64,000 nucleotides of DNA, taken from positions 2,195,501 through 2,259,500 of the forward strand of contig NZ_CP053557.1 in assembly GCF_014524545.1 (NCBI RefSeq), written 5' to 3'. Source of the DNA: Exiguobacterium sp. Helios. GTDB lineage: Bacteria > Bacillota > Bacilli > Exiguobacteriales > Exiguobacteriaceae. The translations under genes were made by a program, and so were the position numbers. Below, piece by piece: positions 30,865 through 39,472 of the stretch. The number at the start of each line of letters is the position of its first letter. The stretch's first letter is position 1. Below the pieces are notes generated by a model, which was given only the letters and a program-made list of their open reading frames with translations, was not told where the DNA came from and did not search any database.

Positions 30865-30893
30865 AAAAAAGCGACGAGGATGACCTCATCGCT
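30865..30893 (-). terminator. Terminator downstream of ylbG
   Basis: Stem GCGACGAGG/CCTCATCGC (one mismatch pair) followed on the minus strand by six Ts. It lies between ylbG and rsmD. Confidence 0.8.
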
Positions 30894-30900
30894 CTACCTG

Positions 30901-31158
30901 TTAGACTTCTTCTTGTATCTTACCTTTTTTATTTGCATAAGTTTCACTGATGAACGGTCGTTCTGATCGAATGACGCTTTCGACAAACGGTAATTCTGTA
31001 ATCCGTTCAACCACCTGTTCATGTCGTTCCAAATCAACGTATAAAAAGACGTATCGTTCCCGTTTTGAAGTGAAATAGACATTTCCGAACCGACGCAATT
31101 GACGTGATGCTTTCAATGCATTGACATAGACGATAAGTCCAATTCGATCCTTGATCAC
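30901..31158 (-). CDS. ylbG: YlbG family (DUF2129) protein
   Basis: 85-residue protein with GLIVYVNALKASRQLRRFGN and RYVFLYVDLE, typical of the YlbG/DUF2129 family. Function unknown. The frame is open far upstream, but GGGAGGAA lies eight bases before the GTG at 31158 (MIKDRIGLIV), which fits the family length. It follows ylbF by 25 bases, as in Bacillus. Confidence 0.88.
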   Translation of the reverse strand: MIKDRIGLIVYVNALKASRQLRRFGNVYFTSKRERYVFLYVDLERHEQVVERITELPFVESVIRSERPFISETYANKKGKIQEEV

Positions 31159-31183
31159 ACACCGTTCCTCCCTTGTGTCGTTC

Positions 31184-31624
31184 TTAACCGCTACAGCTGC
31201 AGCTTCCTCCAGTCGAACATCCGCCTGCGCATCCTTGATCGAAAAACGGATTTCCAGTCGGTACTTTGATTTGAGGAGAGACTTGTCCTGCCAGGACGAG
31301 ACTGACTTGTCCGAGAAGCGTTTCCAATTGTTTTTCAGCTTTTTTAAACTGCGCGACTTCCTCTTGTAAATCCAGTGCACGTTTAATTTCATGTACTTTT
31401 TTTGTGATGGTTTGATAATCCGGATGATACCGGCCAAATCGTTGCACCAATTCGTACTCTTCCTTGATTCGGTTGAAGTCCCGAATCACATCCTGTGCTT
31501 GTCTTGAGTTTGCACGTGCCTGTTTTGCTAATCTATATGCTTGACCTGTTTCGCTTTGCGAGAGAGAGTATGCAAGGTCTTCCGCTGCGTTGATGAGGTC
31601 GACTGTTTTATCTGAATAAATCAC
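31184..31624 (-). CDS. ylbF: YlbF/RicF family regulator
   Basis: Helical protein of the YlbF/YmcA family. In B. subtilis, YlbF (RicF) works with RicA and RicT as the Y-complex that assists RNase Y in mRNA processing and carries iron-sulfur clusters. The 146-residue protein ends in a Cys-rich tail (Cys132, 136, 142, 144). The likely start is a GTG at 31624 after AAGGAGG. The Cys tail supports the RicF assignment. Confidence 0.9.
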   Translation of the reverse strand: MIYSDKTVDLINAAEDLAYSLSQSETGQAYRLAKQARANSRQAQDVIRDFNRIKEEYELVQRFGRYHPDYQTITKKVHEIKRALDLQEEVAQFKKAEKQLETLLGQVSLVLAGQVSPQIKVPTGNPFFDQGCAGGCSTGGSCSCSG

Positions 31625-31693
31625 AACGAATCTCCTCCTTAACTTAACCATCATATCATAACATTTATCTCGCTCCTAGCACGCTGAATTGTG

Positions 31694-31699
31694 TATAAT
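31694..31699 (+). promoter_or_regulatory. Candidate -10 element of the ATP-grasp gene
   Basis: TATAAT at 31694-31699, about 27 bases before the likely start codon. No convincing -35 was found at the expected distance, so only the -10 is marked. Confidence 0.45.
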
Positions 31700-31725
31700 T
31701 TGTTCAGAAGGAAGGAATGAATTGT

Positions 31726-32493
31726 ATGCAATTTTTATCATTTAACATGTTCCGGACGATTGGAATCAAAACCGAACATGCGAAGTCGGATTATCATTTT
31801 GATTCATTAAATAAAATCGCCCAGGCGGATGTCATCTTGTTCCCGGAATACTGGCAGATTCATTCCATCATCTATGGAATGAAAAAACCGATTTTTCCTT
31901 CAGCAGCGACGTTCCATTTGGGTCACGATAAAATCGAAATGACACGGATTTTCAAAACCGTTATTCCCAATAATATTCCCCGGACAGAAATTTACGGAAA
32001 AAACGAATTCACGATTTCCCGTGTACTCGATCAGTTCAGTTTTCCGTTCGTCGCCAAGACCGTCCGCAGTTCCATGGGTCAAGGCGTCCATCTGATCAAA
32101 AATGACGCGGACTGGGATAAATACGTGGCGCAACATGATACGTTTTATGTACAGGAATATATTCCGAATGAAAAGGATTTACGTGTCGTCGTCGTCGGCG
32201 ATCACGTTCTCGCTGCCTACTGGCGGGTCGGCGGTACCGAGTTCTTAAATAACGTCGCTCAAGGGGGTGTCCTTGATTTCGAGAACATTCCACAGGAGGC
32301 ACTTGATTTTGTGCTGACGCTCGCTAAGCAACTTGATATCGATCATGCCGGATTTGATCTCATTTTCCGGGACGGTCATATTTATGTGCTTGAATTTAAC
32401 GTTTTCTTTGGCGGAGAAGGGTTAAATCATCTCGGCATCCATGCACCGGATACGATTCTTGAATACGTTGAGCGAAAATACGGAAGTTCATGA
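31726..32493 (+). CDS. ATP-grasp protein of unknown substrate (RimK-like)
   Basis: 255 residues (258 from the ATG at 31717; 31726 has the better-spaced AAGGA). The ATP-grasp core is visible: FPFVAKTVRSSMGQGVHLI as the glycine-rich lysine loop, YVQEYIPNEKDLRVVVVGD in the middle, and LIFRDGHIYVLEFNVFFGG with the metal-binding Glu/Asn. This resembles RimK and related carboxylate-amine ligases. It stands alone on the plus strand between ylbF and the YugN-like gene, so context gives no substrate. Confidence 0.8.
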   Translation: MQFLSFNMFRTIGIKTEHAKSDYHFDSLNKIAQADVILFPEYWQIHSIIYGMKKPIFPSAATFHLGHDKIEMTRIFKTVIPNNIPRTEIYGKNEFTISRVLDQFSFPFVAKTVRSSMGQGVHLIKNDADWDKYVAQHDTFYVQEYIPNEKDLRVVVVGDHVLAAYWRVGGTEFLNNVAQGGVLDFENIPQEALDFVLTLAKQLDIDHAGFDLIFRDGHIYVLEFNVFFGGEGLNHLGIHAPDTILEYVERKYGSS

Positions 32494-32603
32494 ATTCTTC
32501 AAATTGACTTCACAACTTTTTCTTTATCGGTTGTTTCATTATGGTATGATAGCTTGGAAAGACTAGTGTACGCTAGCAAACTGGGGTATAGGGGGATTCA
32601 CAC

Positions 32604-32954
32604 ATGAAGTTTGAACAGTTCGGAATCGAAAATAAGGAAATGAAGTTTGGGTTACTCGAAACGATTATGGCGCATCACCGTTTCGTCCGTGAAGGACAAT
32701 GGGATTATGAGCGTGCCATGTATGACATGAAGTACGAAAAACAATCGACGGGCGAGGTATTTTACCTCCGTATTCCGGTCTATGCCATTCAAGGTGAGAT
32801 CGAGGACCGTCAAGCAGTCGTTCGGATGTTGACACCGTTACTTGGAAAACATTACTATCCGCACGGCGTCGAGTACGATGAGGAGTTCCCTCCTGAAATC
32901 GTCAAAGACTGCGAACGCCGCTTGACTGCACTACTTGAAACGCTCGAAAAATAA
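32604..32954 (+). CDS. YugN-like family protein
   Basis: 116-residue protein matching the YugN-like family, with GQWDYERAMYDMKYE and LLGKHYYPHGVEYDEEFP. Function unknown. Ribosome binding site AGGGGGA precedes the ATG by eight bases. It ends at a hairpin terminator. Confidence 0.8.
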   Translation: MKFEQFGIENKEMKFGLLETIMAHHRFVREGQWDYERAMYDMKYEKQSTGEVFYLRIPVYAIQGEIEDRQAVVRMLTPLLGKHYYPHGVEYDEEFPPEIVKDCERRLTALLETLEK

Positions 32955-32964
32955 GCATCAAACG

Positions 32965-33003
32965 AATCAAAATTCACCTTTCGTGGATTTTGATTTTTTT
33001 TTG
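32965..33003 (+). terminator. Terminator downstream of the YugN-like gene
   Basis: Near-perfect stem AATCAAAATTCAC/GTGGATTTTGATT followed by eight Ts on the plus strand. Confidence 0.85.
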
Positions 33004-33029
33004 CATATCCATTTCTTAAAAAAGGTTGT

Positions 33030-33075
33030 AAAAAGGAGGCACCTTCTCATGAACCGAGAAAGTGCCTCCTTTACT
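33030..33075 (-). terminator. Terminator downstream of the SCO1 operon
   Basis: Long stem AAGGAGGCAC/GTGCCTCCTT with additional inner pairing TTCTC/GAGAA. Ts follow on both strands, so it may work bidirectionally. Confidence 0.82.
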
Positions 33076-33111
33076 TTTTCCGGACATCCCGCTGGAATCG
33101 ATGGGTTCCGG

Positions 33112-33372
33112 TTACTTGGCCACCAACTGAAGATAGTCGAGCACATCTTCCCCTAATTGGAGGTTTACTTGTTCACGCAAATAGTGATACAAACCCGGAA
33201 GCCGGGTGGCGTCGACCTGGACTTTCAAGCTGAATGAAATCGAGTCTCCGGATAATCGTTTGATCCGTGCTACAGTTGCGCCGAAATCAAGGACTGTACA
33301 GAGTAAAAGTTCTTCAATCGCTTGTACGGAGACCGTCACTTCGCCTGTTACTTCATACTGCTGTTCCATCAC
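33112..33372 (-). CDS. Small hypothetical protein
   Basis: About 86 residues from a GTG at 33372 after GAAGGAG; the ATG at 33369 is an alternative. I do not recognise it. It has alternating beta and helical character (GEVTVSVQAIEELLLC, later LPGLYHYLREQVNLQL), which loosely recalls the Asp23/DUF322 fold; that is only an impression. It directly follows the SCO1 gene and is probably co-transcribed with it. Confidence 0.6.
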   Translation of the reverse strand: MMEQQYEVTGEVTVSVQAIEELLLCTVLDFGATVARIKRLSGDSISFSLKVQVDATRLPGLYHYLREQVNLQLGEDVLDYLQLVAK

Positions 33373-33377
33373 GGTAT

Positions 33378-33983
33378 TCACTCCTTCGCAAGTTGTTTGA
33401 CCGATGTCATTACTTCCTCTAAGTCAACCGGTTCGTCTGTCGTTTTTGCCATCGAAGAAATCGCCCGGACTTTATTGTCCCGATCAAGGATGAACATCTG
33501 CGTGCCGTGTGTGACCAAGCCGCTTTCTGCTTTTGAATAATAGAAATTCAATTGGCGTGTCAGACGATCGATGACGACATCGTCTCCCGTCAAGACTTTC
33601 CAGCCTTCTGCATTCGCCTCGAAGTTGGACGCATATTTTTTCAGGACTTTTTGTGTATCCACTTTCGGGTCGACCGTAACCGCAACAAGTTCAACATCTG
33701 TTCCGTACAATTCTTCAGCACGTAACTGTTTTTCTAATTTGCGGTAATCGTTTAACGTCAACGGACAGATGTCCGGACAGTTCGAGTAGAAAAACGTCAA
33801 GACTTTGACTTTTCCATCTTCCGAACTAAACTGCTTTCCATCGACTGCATTCGTCAATTCAAACGGAGTTGGTTCCGCAATGACAGGTAATTTTTCTTTC
33901 ATGAAAAAATAATAATATCCGCCTGCTGCAGCTACTAAAATCAATACGACTGCGGCGACAGTCAAATAACTGTTTTTCTTCAA
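33378..33983 (-). CDS. SCO1/SenC copper-delivery protein
   Basis: Membrane-anchored thioredoxin-fold protein that helps load copper into the CuA centre of cytochrome oxidase subunit II. The 201-residue protein has one N-terminal membrane segment (about 8-28) and the copper ligands Cys69 and Cys73 in NCPDICP, with His in LVTHGTQMFIL. Being next to DUF420 and ctaG fits a role in caa3 assembly. Confidence 0.92.
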   Translation of the reverse strand: MKKNSYLTVAAVVLILVAAAGGYYYFFMKEKLPVIAEPTPFELTNAVDGKQFSSEDGKVKVLTFFYSNCPDICPLTLNDYRKLEKQLRAEELYGTDVELVAVTVDPKVDTQKVLKKYASNFEANAEGWKVLTGDDVVIDRLTRQLNFYYSKAESGLVTHGTQMFILDRDNKVRAISSMAKTTDEPVDLEEVMTSVKQLAKE

Positions 33984-33995
33984 ATCAAGACCTCC

Positions 33996-34457
33996 TTAAT
34001 GGTTCCAGATTGCCCGAAACACATTTGTTGTCTCTCCCGGCTCGTAGACCACGTATAAAAGACAGTAGACGATAACACCTGTAATCGCCGTTAAAAACCA
34101 AATGACCGATGCTTTCGGACCAATTTTACGGTGTTTCGCAAAGTTTTTCTTATAAGCAAAGAAAAGAGCCATCAGTCCAAGGACACCACCTGATGTGGCG
34201 AGCAGGATATGGAAAATCAAAAATCCAGTATAGTACGGTTTAATCGTATCGGGTCCTCCAAATGCAGTGTTGCCCAATAAAATCGTTCGTAACGCATACA
34301 TGATGAAGAAGAGTAAAGCTAACGCAGCAGCAATCGTCATCACGAATTGGTGTGCTTTCATATTCCGGCGTGTCTGCGCAATCAAAAACCAACCGATTGC
34401 GACAAAAATCGCACTGATGACAATCAACGAGACACAAATCAACGGCAAATAACTCAT
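33996..34457 (-). CDS. DUF420 membrane protein, probable CtaM-like oxidase assembly factor
   Basis: 153 residues with four to five membrane segments, starting MSYLPLICVSLIVISAIFV. DUF420 proteins (YozB/CtaM) are linked to assembly or activity of heme-copper oxidases. The gene is between ctaG and SCO1, which supports this. The ribosome binding site GGGGGAAG precedes the ATG. Confidence 0.78.
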   Translation of the reverse strand: MSYLPLICVSLIVISAIFVAIGWFLIAQTRRNMKAHQFVMTIAAALALLFFIMYALRTILLGNTAFGGPDTIKPYYTGFLIFHILLATSGGVLGLMALFFAYKKNFAKHRKIGPKASVIWFLTAITGVIVYCLLYVVYEPGETTNVFRAIWNH

Positions 34458-34475
34458 GTTCCAACTTCCCCCAAT

Positions 34476-35381
34476 TTAATCCGCTTTTGGCGAGAAGGAC
34501 ATACCTTCATCGACAGCAGTACTTTTAGAACGTCTGACCCATGTAAAGAACGTCAGACCAAAGAACAGCCCGTACACTAATTCTTGACCGAGTTTCATGA
34601 GAACTCCGCCAAAACGCTGGTCCTCAAGCAAATCTTTTGTTGTTCCGAATAGTCGTTCCATGTTGAGTCCACTTAAATCATTATTCGGCATACAGTATGC
34701 TAATACTTTCGCAAAAGTAGCCGGATCCTGATAGGCATCGTACTGAAAACTTTGACTAAAGATCATGAACGCACACGCCGGTGTCAACAATACACCGTTC
34801 GCCACGATATACACCATCTTCTTCAAGTCCGACAAACTGTCTTCTTCGTTGACGGGTGCAATGATCGGATACCACATCGTCATGCTGAGGAAAATCAGTG
34901 TTCCGTGGAAAATCCGGTGCACCGTATAATTCGTCAAGACATAATCAAAGATGAATGGCATGTGGTAAAACGTGAACAAGGAATTAAACAAAATCAGTGC
35001 AATCAACGGCAAAATGAAAAATCGTAATGTCCGTCCGAGATATGGCACCTCAAACAACCGTTTGAATACCCACCCTGGAATCGCCATCATCAAGAGCGGT
35101 GGCGCCACCATATACACGAATACCATCTGCAGCATATGGGCAGAGAATGTGATGTGCGCGAGGACGTCAAGCGGACTGCCAAAACCGATGTAATAGACGA
35201 ATAATGCCGCAAGCATCGAAAACTTCTGCCCTAGCGTCGTCTCAGCTTCATCGGGTCGACGGATCTTTTCCGTCAAGACAGCGTATAAAACATATATACC
35301 AATCAAAAGTAATGCATAATATGGACTCCATAAAACCGTCCAGTCGAATTGTGATAAAGATCCCCTTAAGTTGCCTAACAT
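34476..35381 (-). CDS. ctaG: Cytochrome c oxidase assembly factor CtaG (caa3 type)
   Basis: 301-residue polytopic membrane protein with about seven segments, including QMVFVYMVAPPLLMMAIPGW and HRIFHGTLIFLSMTMWYPII. It belongs to the caa3_CtaG family, required for caa3 oxidase formation in Bacillus and unrelated to the copper chaperone called CtaG in Proteobacteria. It follows ctaBCDEF but is separated from ctaF by a terminator, so it may have its own promoter. Confidence 0.93.
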   Translation of the reverse strand: MLGNLRGSLSQFDWTVLWSPYYALLLIGIYVLYAVLTEKIRRPDEAETTLGQKFSMLAALFVYYIGFGSPLDVLAHITFSAHMLQMVFVYMVAPPLLMMAIPGWVFKRLFEVPYLGRTLRFFILPLIALILFNSLFTFYHMPFIFDYVLTNYTVHRIFHGTLIFLSMTMWYPIIAPVNEEDSLSDLKKMVYIVANGVLLTPACAFMIFSQSFQYDAYQDPATFAKVLAYCMPNNDLSGLNMERLFGTTKDLLEDQRFGGVLMKLGQELVYGLFFGLTFFTWVRRSKSTAVDEGMSFSPKAD

Positions 35382-35464
35382 GTTTTCACCCCGTTCCTTT
35401 TTCCTACAGATTAAGATTACCGTTCCCCTATTTCATTGTAAAGGTTTCTCATAAAACGATTCCA

Positions 35465-35503
35465 AAATAAAAGACCATCCTGCTAAACGTTAGCAGAATG
35501 GTC
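35465..35503 (-). terminator. Terminator downstream of ctaF
   Basis: Stem GACCATTCTGCTAA/TTAGCAGGATGGTC with a three-base loop, followed on the minus strand by TTTTATTTT. It closes the ctaBCDEF operon. Confidence 0.88.
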
Positions 35504-35511
35504 ACAATTTA

Positions 35512-35841
35512 TTACCAGATCAAAAGACGGAGTGTCGCGACGATCGTCAAGGCGACGAAGATACCGAGTGCCATCATGACTTTGATCCATGTATTTCCTT
35601 TATTGTTCATGTGCATGAACATATAAAGTTGGAGGTACACTTGCACGATTGCCATGATGATCAGGAATCCACCGGCTGCCCAATGTGGCATGAGTTCTGC
35701 CATGACCGCACCAAAAGCAATCAGTGTGAGAAAGATCATCAAAGCGAAACTTGTGAGTTGCAACTGCATCTCGCGGCTGCGATCTGCTTTCATCTCGAGT
35801 TCAACTTGATTACGTGTTAATTGCGGTTCGTGTTTTTCCAT
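35512..35841 (-). CDS. ctaF: Cytochrome caa3 oxidase subunit IV
   Basis: 109-residue membrane protein with three segments (FALMIFLTLIAFGAVMAELM, GGFLIIMAIVQVYLQLYMF, ALGIFVALTIVATLRLLIW), typical of the prokaryotic subunit IV family. Two bases separate it from ctaE, and it is the last gene of the oxidase structural operon. Confidence 0.93.
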   Translation of the reverse strand: MEKHEPQLTRNQVELEMKADRSREMQLQLTSFALMIFLTLIAFGAVMAELMPHWAAGGFLIIMAIVQVYLQLYMFMHMNNKGNTWIKVMMALGIFVALTIVATLRLLIW

Positions 35842-35842
35842 C

Positions 35843-36472
35843 TTATTTCACCATCCCCATGAGATAGACGACTGAGAAGATAAAGACCCAGACGACGTCA
35901 ATGAAGTGCCAGTAAAGACTTGAAACATAATACTTCGGTGCGTTAACGACCGTAATCCCGCGATTCCAGTTCCGAATCAACAATGTAGAGATCCAGAGGA
36001 GACCGAACAAAACGTGTGCTCCGTGGAATCCAACCAATGTGTAGAAGGCAGATCCAAAGGCACTTGAAGTAAACGTGTGACCGATGTGGTAGTAATGGTT
36101 GAACTCATAAATCTCACCGCTGAGGAACCCTAAACCGAGTGCAAGCGTGATGATCAACCACATTTTCATTTTCTTCACATCATTACGTTTCATCGCCATC
36201 ATCGCAAGAACACTTGTCAGTGAACTTGTGAGAAGGAGCATCGTCATGATGAAGACAAGACCCATTTCAAAAATATCGTAACTGCGTAATCCTTCTTTCG
36301 CACCGGAGTTGTGCAACCCGATGTACGTCCCGAAGAGAGAAGCGAACAATGTCGTCTCTCCTCCAAGGAAGAACCAGAAGGCTACATATTTATTCTTACC
36401 CTCAAGTGTTGCTTTTTCAACATGATCCGGAATACCCGTAATCGGGTTGTTTGGTACTGAATGATGTCCCAT
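35843..36472 (-). CDS. ctaE: Cytochrome caa3 oxidase subunit III
   Basis: About 209 residues with five membrane segments. Typical features are the Glu-containing GLGFLSGEIYEFNHYYH and GFHGAHVLFGLLWI. The frame extends into ctaD to 36553, but AAAGGAGG before the ATG at 36472 sets the start (MGHHSVPNNP), one base after the ctaD stop. Confidence 0.95.
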   Translation of the reverse strand: MGHHSVPNNPITGIPDHVEKATLEGKNKYVAFWFFLGGETTLFASLFGTYIGLHNSGAKEGLRSYDIFEMGLVFIMTMLLLTSSLTSVLAMMAMKRNDVKKMKMWLIITLALGLGFLSGEIYEFNHYYHIGHTFTSSAFGSAFYTLVGFHGAHVLFGLLWISTLLIRNWNRGITVVNAPKYYVSSLYWHFIDVVWVFIFSVVYLMGMVK

Positions 36473-36473
36473 C

Positions 36474-38357
36474 TTACTTCGCCTCCTTTTCAGCTTCAAG
36501 GCGTAGATCTTTTTCGATTTCCGCTTTCGGGATGTAGTATCCTTCATCGTCAATCCAAGAACGGAGGAACATTGCGAAGAGTGTCATCGCAAGACCGATC
36601 AAGGCGATAATCAGACCTACTGTACCGTAGTCAAGGCGAAGAATGAATCCGAGACCGGCAAGGAATAAACCGACAGACATGACGAATGGCAGGATCGAGT
36701 TGTTCGGCATGTGGATATCGCCGACTTCTTCCGAAACCGAAACCGTTTTGTTTCCAGCCATTTTTTCGAGCCAGTATGTGTCAAGACCTTTAACAAGTGG
36801 AATCTGTGCAAAGTTGTACTCTGGAGTTGGGACAGGAAGTGTCCACTCGAGGGTACGACCGTCGCCCCAGACGTCACGTTTAACGTATTCTTTTGACATC
36901 AATGCCGCAACGATGGATACGACAAGAACGATTGTCGAGACACCCATGAAGGCTGCTCCGATTGATGACAGTAAGTTCATTGTTTCCCAGCCTTGGTTTG
37001 GCAAGTACGTGAAGACACGACGTGGCATACCAGTCAGACCGAGAATGTGTTGTGGGAAGAACGTCAAGTGGAAGCCGATGAAGAACAACCAGAATTGAAT
37101 TTTACCCCAGAACTCGTTGAGCTGTTTCCCGAACATGAGTGGGAACCAGTAGTACAGACCTGCGAAGAGACCGAAGACAACTCCACCAACGATAACGTAG
37201 TGGAAGTGGGCAACTACGAAGTAGCTGTCATGGTACTGATAATCGGCAGGAGCAACAGAAAGCATGACCCCTGTCATACCACCAACAAGGAACGATGGGA
37301 TGAAAGCAACCGAGTAGAGCATCGCAACTGGGAACGTCAATTTACCGCCCCATAGCGTAAAGAGCCAGTTGAAGATTTTAACCCCGGTCGGAACGGCGAT
37401 CGCCATTGTCGCAACCGCGAAGATTGCGTTCGCAACCGGACCAAGTCCAACTGTGAACATGTGGTGAACCCAAACCATGAATCCTAAGAAACCGATTAAC
37501 ATTGTCGCAAAGACCATCGTCGTATAACCGAAGAGACGTTTACGGGCAAAAGTAGGAATGATTTCTGAGAAGATACCGAAGGCCGGTAAAATCAAGATAT
37601 ACACTTCCGGGTGACCGAAAATCCAGAAAAGGTGTTCCCAGATGACGATGTTACCACCGGCTGCCGGATCGAAGAAATGTGCCCCGAACAGACGCTCAAA
37701 CGTCAAGAGGAACAATCCGACCGTAAGTGGCGGGAATGCGAAAACGATCAATGCTGATGCAACGAATGCTGTCCATGTGAACAACGGCATCCGCATCAGT
37801 TTCATACCTGGTGCACGCATGTTCAAAATCGTAACGAGGAAGTTAATCCCCCCCATGAGTGTACCGAAACCAGAAATCTGTAATCCGAGTGAGTAGAAAT
37901 CAACACCGAGTGATTCTGGAACAGTTGAAAGTGGTGCATATGCTGTCCACCCTGCGTTCGGAGCTGCGCCGAAGAACCATGACAGGTTCAACAAAACTCC
38001 CCCGAAGAAGAACAACCAAAAACCAAGTGCATTTAAAAACGGAAACGCAACGTCACGTGCTCCGATTTGAAGCGGAACAGCAGCGTTCATATAACCGATC
38101 AACATCGGCATGGCTGCCAGGAAGATCATGGTCGTACCGTGCATCGTGATCAACTGGTTAAATAATTCACCGCTGACGAAATCGTTCATCGGTTTAATCA
38201 ATTGAAAACGAATCATTAAGGCTTCTACGCCACCAACCAGAAGGAAAAACAATCCAGAGATGATATAGAGAACCCCGATTTTTTTATGGTCGACTGTCGT
38301 TAGCCAGTCCATGATGCCGGTTTTTTTCTTCGGCATACCCATAGTATGTGTCCCCAC
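36474..38357 (-). CDS. ctaD: Cytochrome caa3 oxidase subunit I
   Basis: Catalytic subunit holding heme a and the heme a3-CuB site; reduces oxygen to water while pumping protons. 627 residues. Visible features include TMHGTTMIFLAAMP (heme a ligand region), FWIFGHPEVYILILP with the His-Tyr cross-link pair, VWVHHMFTVG (CuB His pair) and SYFVVAHFHYVIVGG (heme ligands). The start is GTG, with AAGGGGGA seven bases before. The length and C-terminal extension match the caa3 branch. Confidence 0.97.
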   Translation of the reverse strand: MGTHTMGMPKKKTGIMDWLTTVDHKKIGVLYIISGLFFLLVGGVEALMIRFQLIKPMNDFVSGELFNQLITMHGTTMIFLAAMPMLIGYMNAAVPLQIGARDVAFPFLNALGFWLFFFGGVLLNLSWFFGAAPNAGWTAYAPLSTVPESLGVDFYSLGLQISGFGTLMGGINFLVTILNMRAPGMKLMRMPLFTWTAFVASALIVFAFPPLTVGLFLLTFERLFGAHFFDPAAGGNIVIWEHLFWIFGHPEVYILILPAFGIFSEIIPTFARKRLFGYTTMVFATMLIGFLGFMVWVHHMFTVGLGPVANAIFAVATMAIAVPTGVKIFNWLFTLWGGKLTFPVAMLYSVAFIPSFLVGGMTGVMLSVAPADYQYHDSYFVVAHFHYVIVGGVVFGLFAGLYYWFPLMFGKQLNEFWGKIQFWLFFIGFHLTFFPQHILGLTGMPRRVFTYLPNQGWETMNLLSSIGAAFMGVSTIVLVVSIVAALMSKEYVKRDVWGDGRTLEWTLPVPTPEYNFAQIPLVKGLDTYWLEKMAGNKTVSVSEEVGDIHMPNNSILPFVMSVGLFLAGLGFILRLDYGTVGLIIALIGLAMTLFAMFLRSWIDDEGYYIPKAEIEKDLRLEAEKEAK

Positions 38358-38376
38358 TATGATTCCCCCTTAAATA

Positions 38377-39402
38377 TTATTGGAGCTTTTTGTCCAATAG
38401 GTAGTCTGCAAGTTCGCTTAACTCTTCATCGCTAATCTTATCTTCAGAGAAACCAGGCATTTTTGTTCCTTGTTTTTCTTTTTGTGGATCGCGAATCCAT
38501 TTTTCGAGATTTTCTTTGTCATGATCGAGGTATCCAGCGATACGCTGACGATCACCAAAGTTTGTTAAGCTTGGCGCGACTTTCCCGCCACCGTGACAGC
38601 TGAGGCAGTTTTGTGCGTAAACCTGCTCGCCAGTCGTCCAGTTTTTTTCATTTTTTGCATCCAATTGTTTTGTTTCTGCTTCTTTAGCTGACTTCATGTC
38701 TTTAAGCCATGCATCATAATCATCTTGTTCAAGCGCGATGACCTTGAAGTCCATCAAAGCATGCGATGGTCCACATAACTCGGCACATTTACCGTAGTAC
38801 GTACCGGCTTCTTGTGCTTGTAACCACATTTCATTCTCAAGACCCGGGTTTGTATCTGTTTTACCTGAAAGAGCAGGTACCCAGAATGAGTGAATGACGT
38901 CTTTTGAAGTTAAGTTGACAGCAACACGTTTTCCGACTGGAATAACGAGCTCTTGTCCTGTTGAAACACCTTTGTCTGGATATTCGAACTCCCACCAGTA
39001 CAGGTTTGCTGTAACGTTGATGACTTCATTTTTCTTCGCTTCTTTCGCATCTGCTAATTCAACCGTCGTTTTGATGGTTGGTACGGCAAGAACGACTAAT
39101 AAGAGAATCGGAATGACTGTCCAGATGATTTCAAGTGTGTGATTTCCTTCCACTTGTTTCGGAACAGTGTTGTCTCCAGCTTTACGACGGAATTTCATAA
39201 GTACGTAAATATAGATGACTGCTACAATCGCAAGGACAAACAACATGACCCATAAGCTGAGCTTAATGATTTCAAGTTGCATTTGTGCGCCTTCCCCGCG
39301 AGGCTGTAGTGCGGACAATTCCGGGATTCCACAACCTGATAACAATAATGCCATCAAACCGATCGGAAGAAGCCGGAAGAGCATTTTTCCTGATTTTTTC
39401 AC
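38377..39402 (-). CDS. ctaC: Cytochrome caa3 oxidase subunit II with cytochrome c domain
   Basis: Electron-entry subunit. It begins as a lipoprotein (lipobox LLSGC, Cys24 from the GTG at 39402) with a second membrane hairpin. The CuA site is in YYGKCAELCGPSHALMDF. A fused cytochrome c domain near the C-terminus has CLSCHG for covalent heme and Met in KMPGF. This fusion defines the caa3 type. Upstream starts exist at 39408 (ATG) and 39414 (GTG); 39402 gives about 341 residues and the best spacing. Confidence 0.94.
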   Translation of the reverse strand: MKKSGKMLFRLLPIGLMALLLSGCGIPELSALQPRGEGAQMQLEIIKLSLWVMLFVLAIVAVIYIYVLMKFRRKAGDNTVPKQVEGNHTLEIIWTVIPILLLVVLAVPTIKTTVELADAKEAKKNEVINVTANLYWWEFEYPDKGVSTGQELVIPVGKRVAVNLTSKDVIHSFWVPALSGKTDTNPGLENEMWLQAQEAGTYYGKCAELCGPSHALMDFKVIALEQDDYDAWLKDMKSAKEAETKQLDAKNEKNWTTGEQVYAQNCLSCHGGGKVAPSLTNFGDRQRIAGYLDHDKENLEKWIRDPQKEKQGTKMPGFSEDKISDEELSELADYLLDKKLQ

Positions 39403-39437
39403 AACCATCCCCACTTTCTTTTCCCCAATTTTTTTCT

Positions 39438-39466
39438 TTCTTAATGGTGTCCGTGAAGTATGTCAA
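39438..39466 (-). promoter_or_regulatory. Candidate promoter between ctaB and ctaC
   Basis: Minus-strand TTGACA (39461-39466), 17 bases, TAAGAA (39438-39443). It would give ctaCDEF a promoter independent of ctaB. The -10 is weak. Confidence 0.45.
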
Positions 39467-39472
39467 ATCGTT

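Noticed and set aside
35843-36553. Longer ctaE starting inside ctaD
   Set aside because: The extension is a lysine/arginine-rich overlap with no ribosome binding site, whereas AAAGGAGG directly precedes the ATG at 36472.
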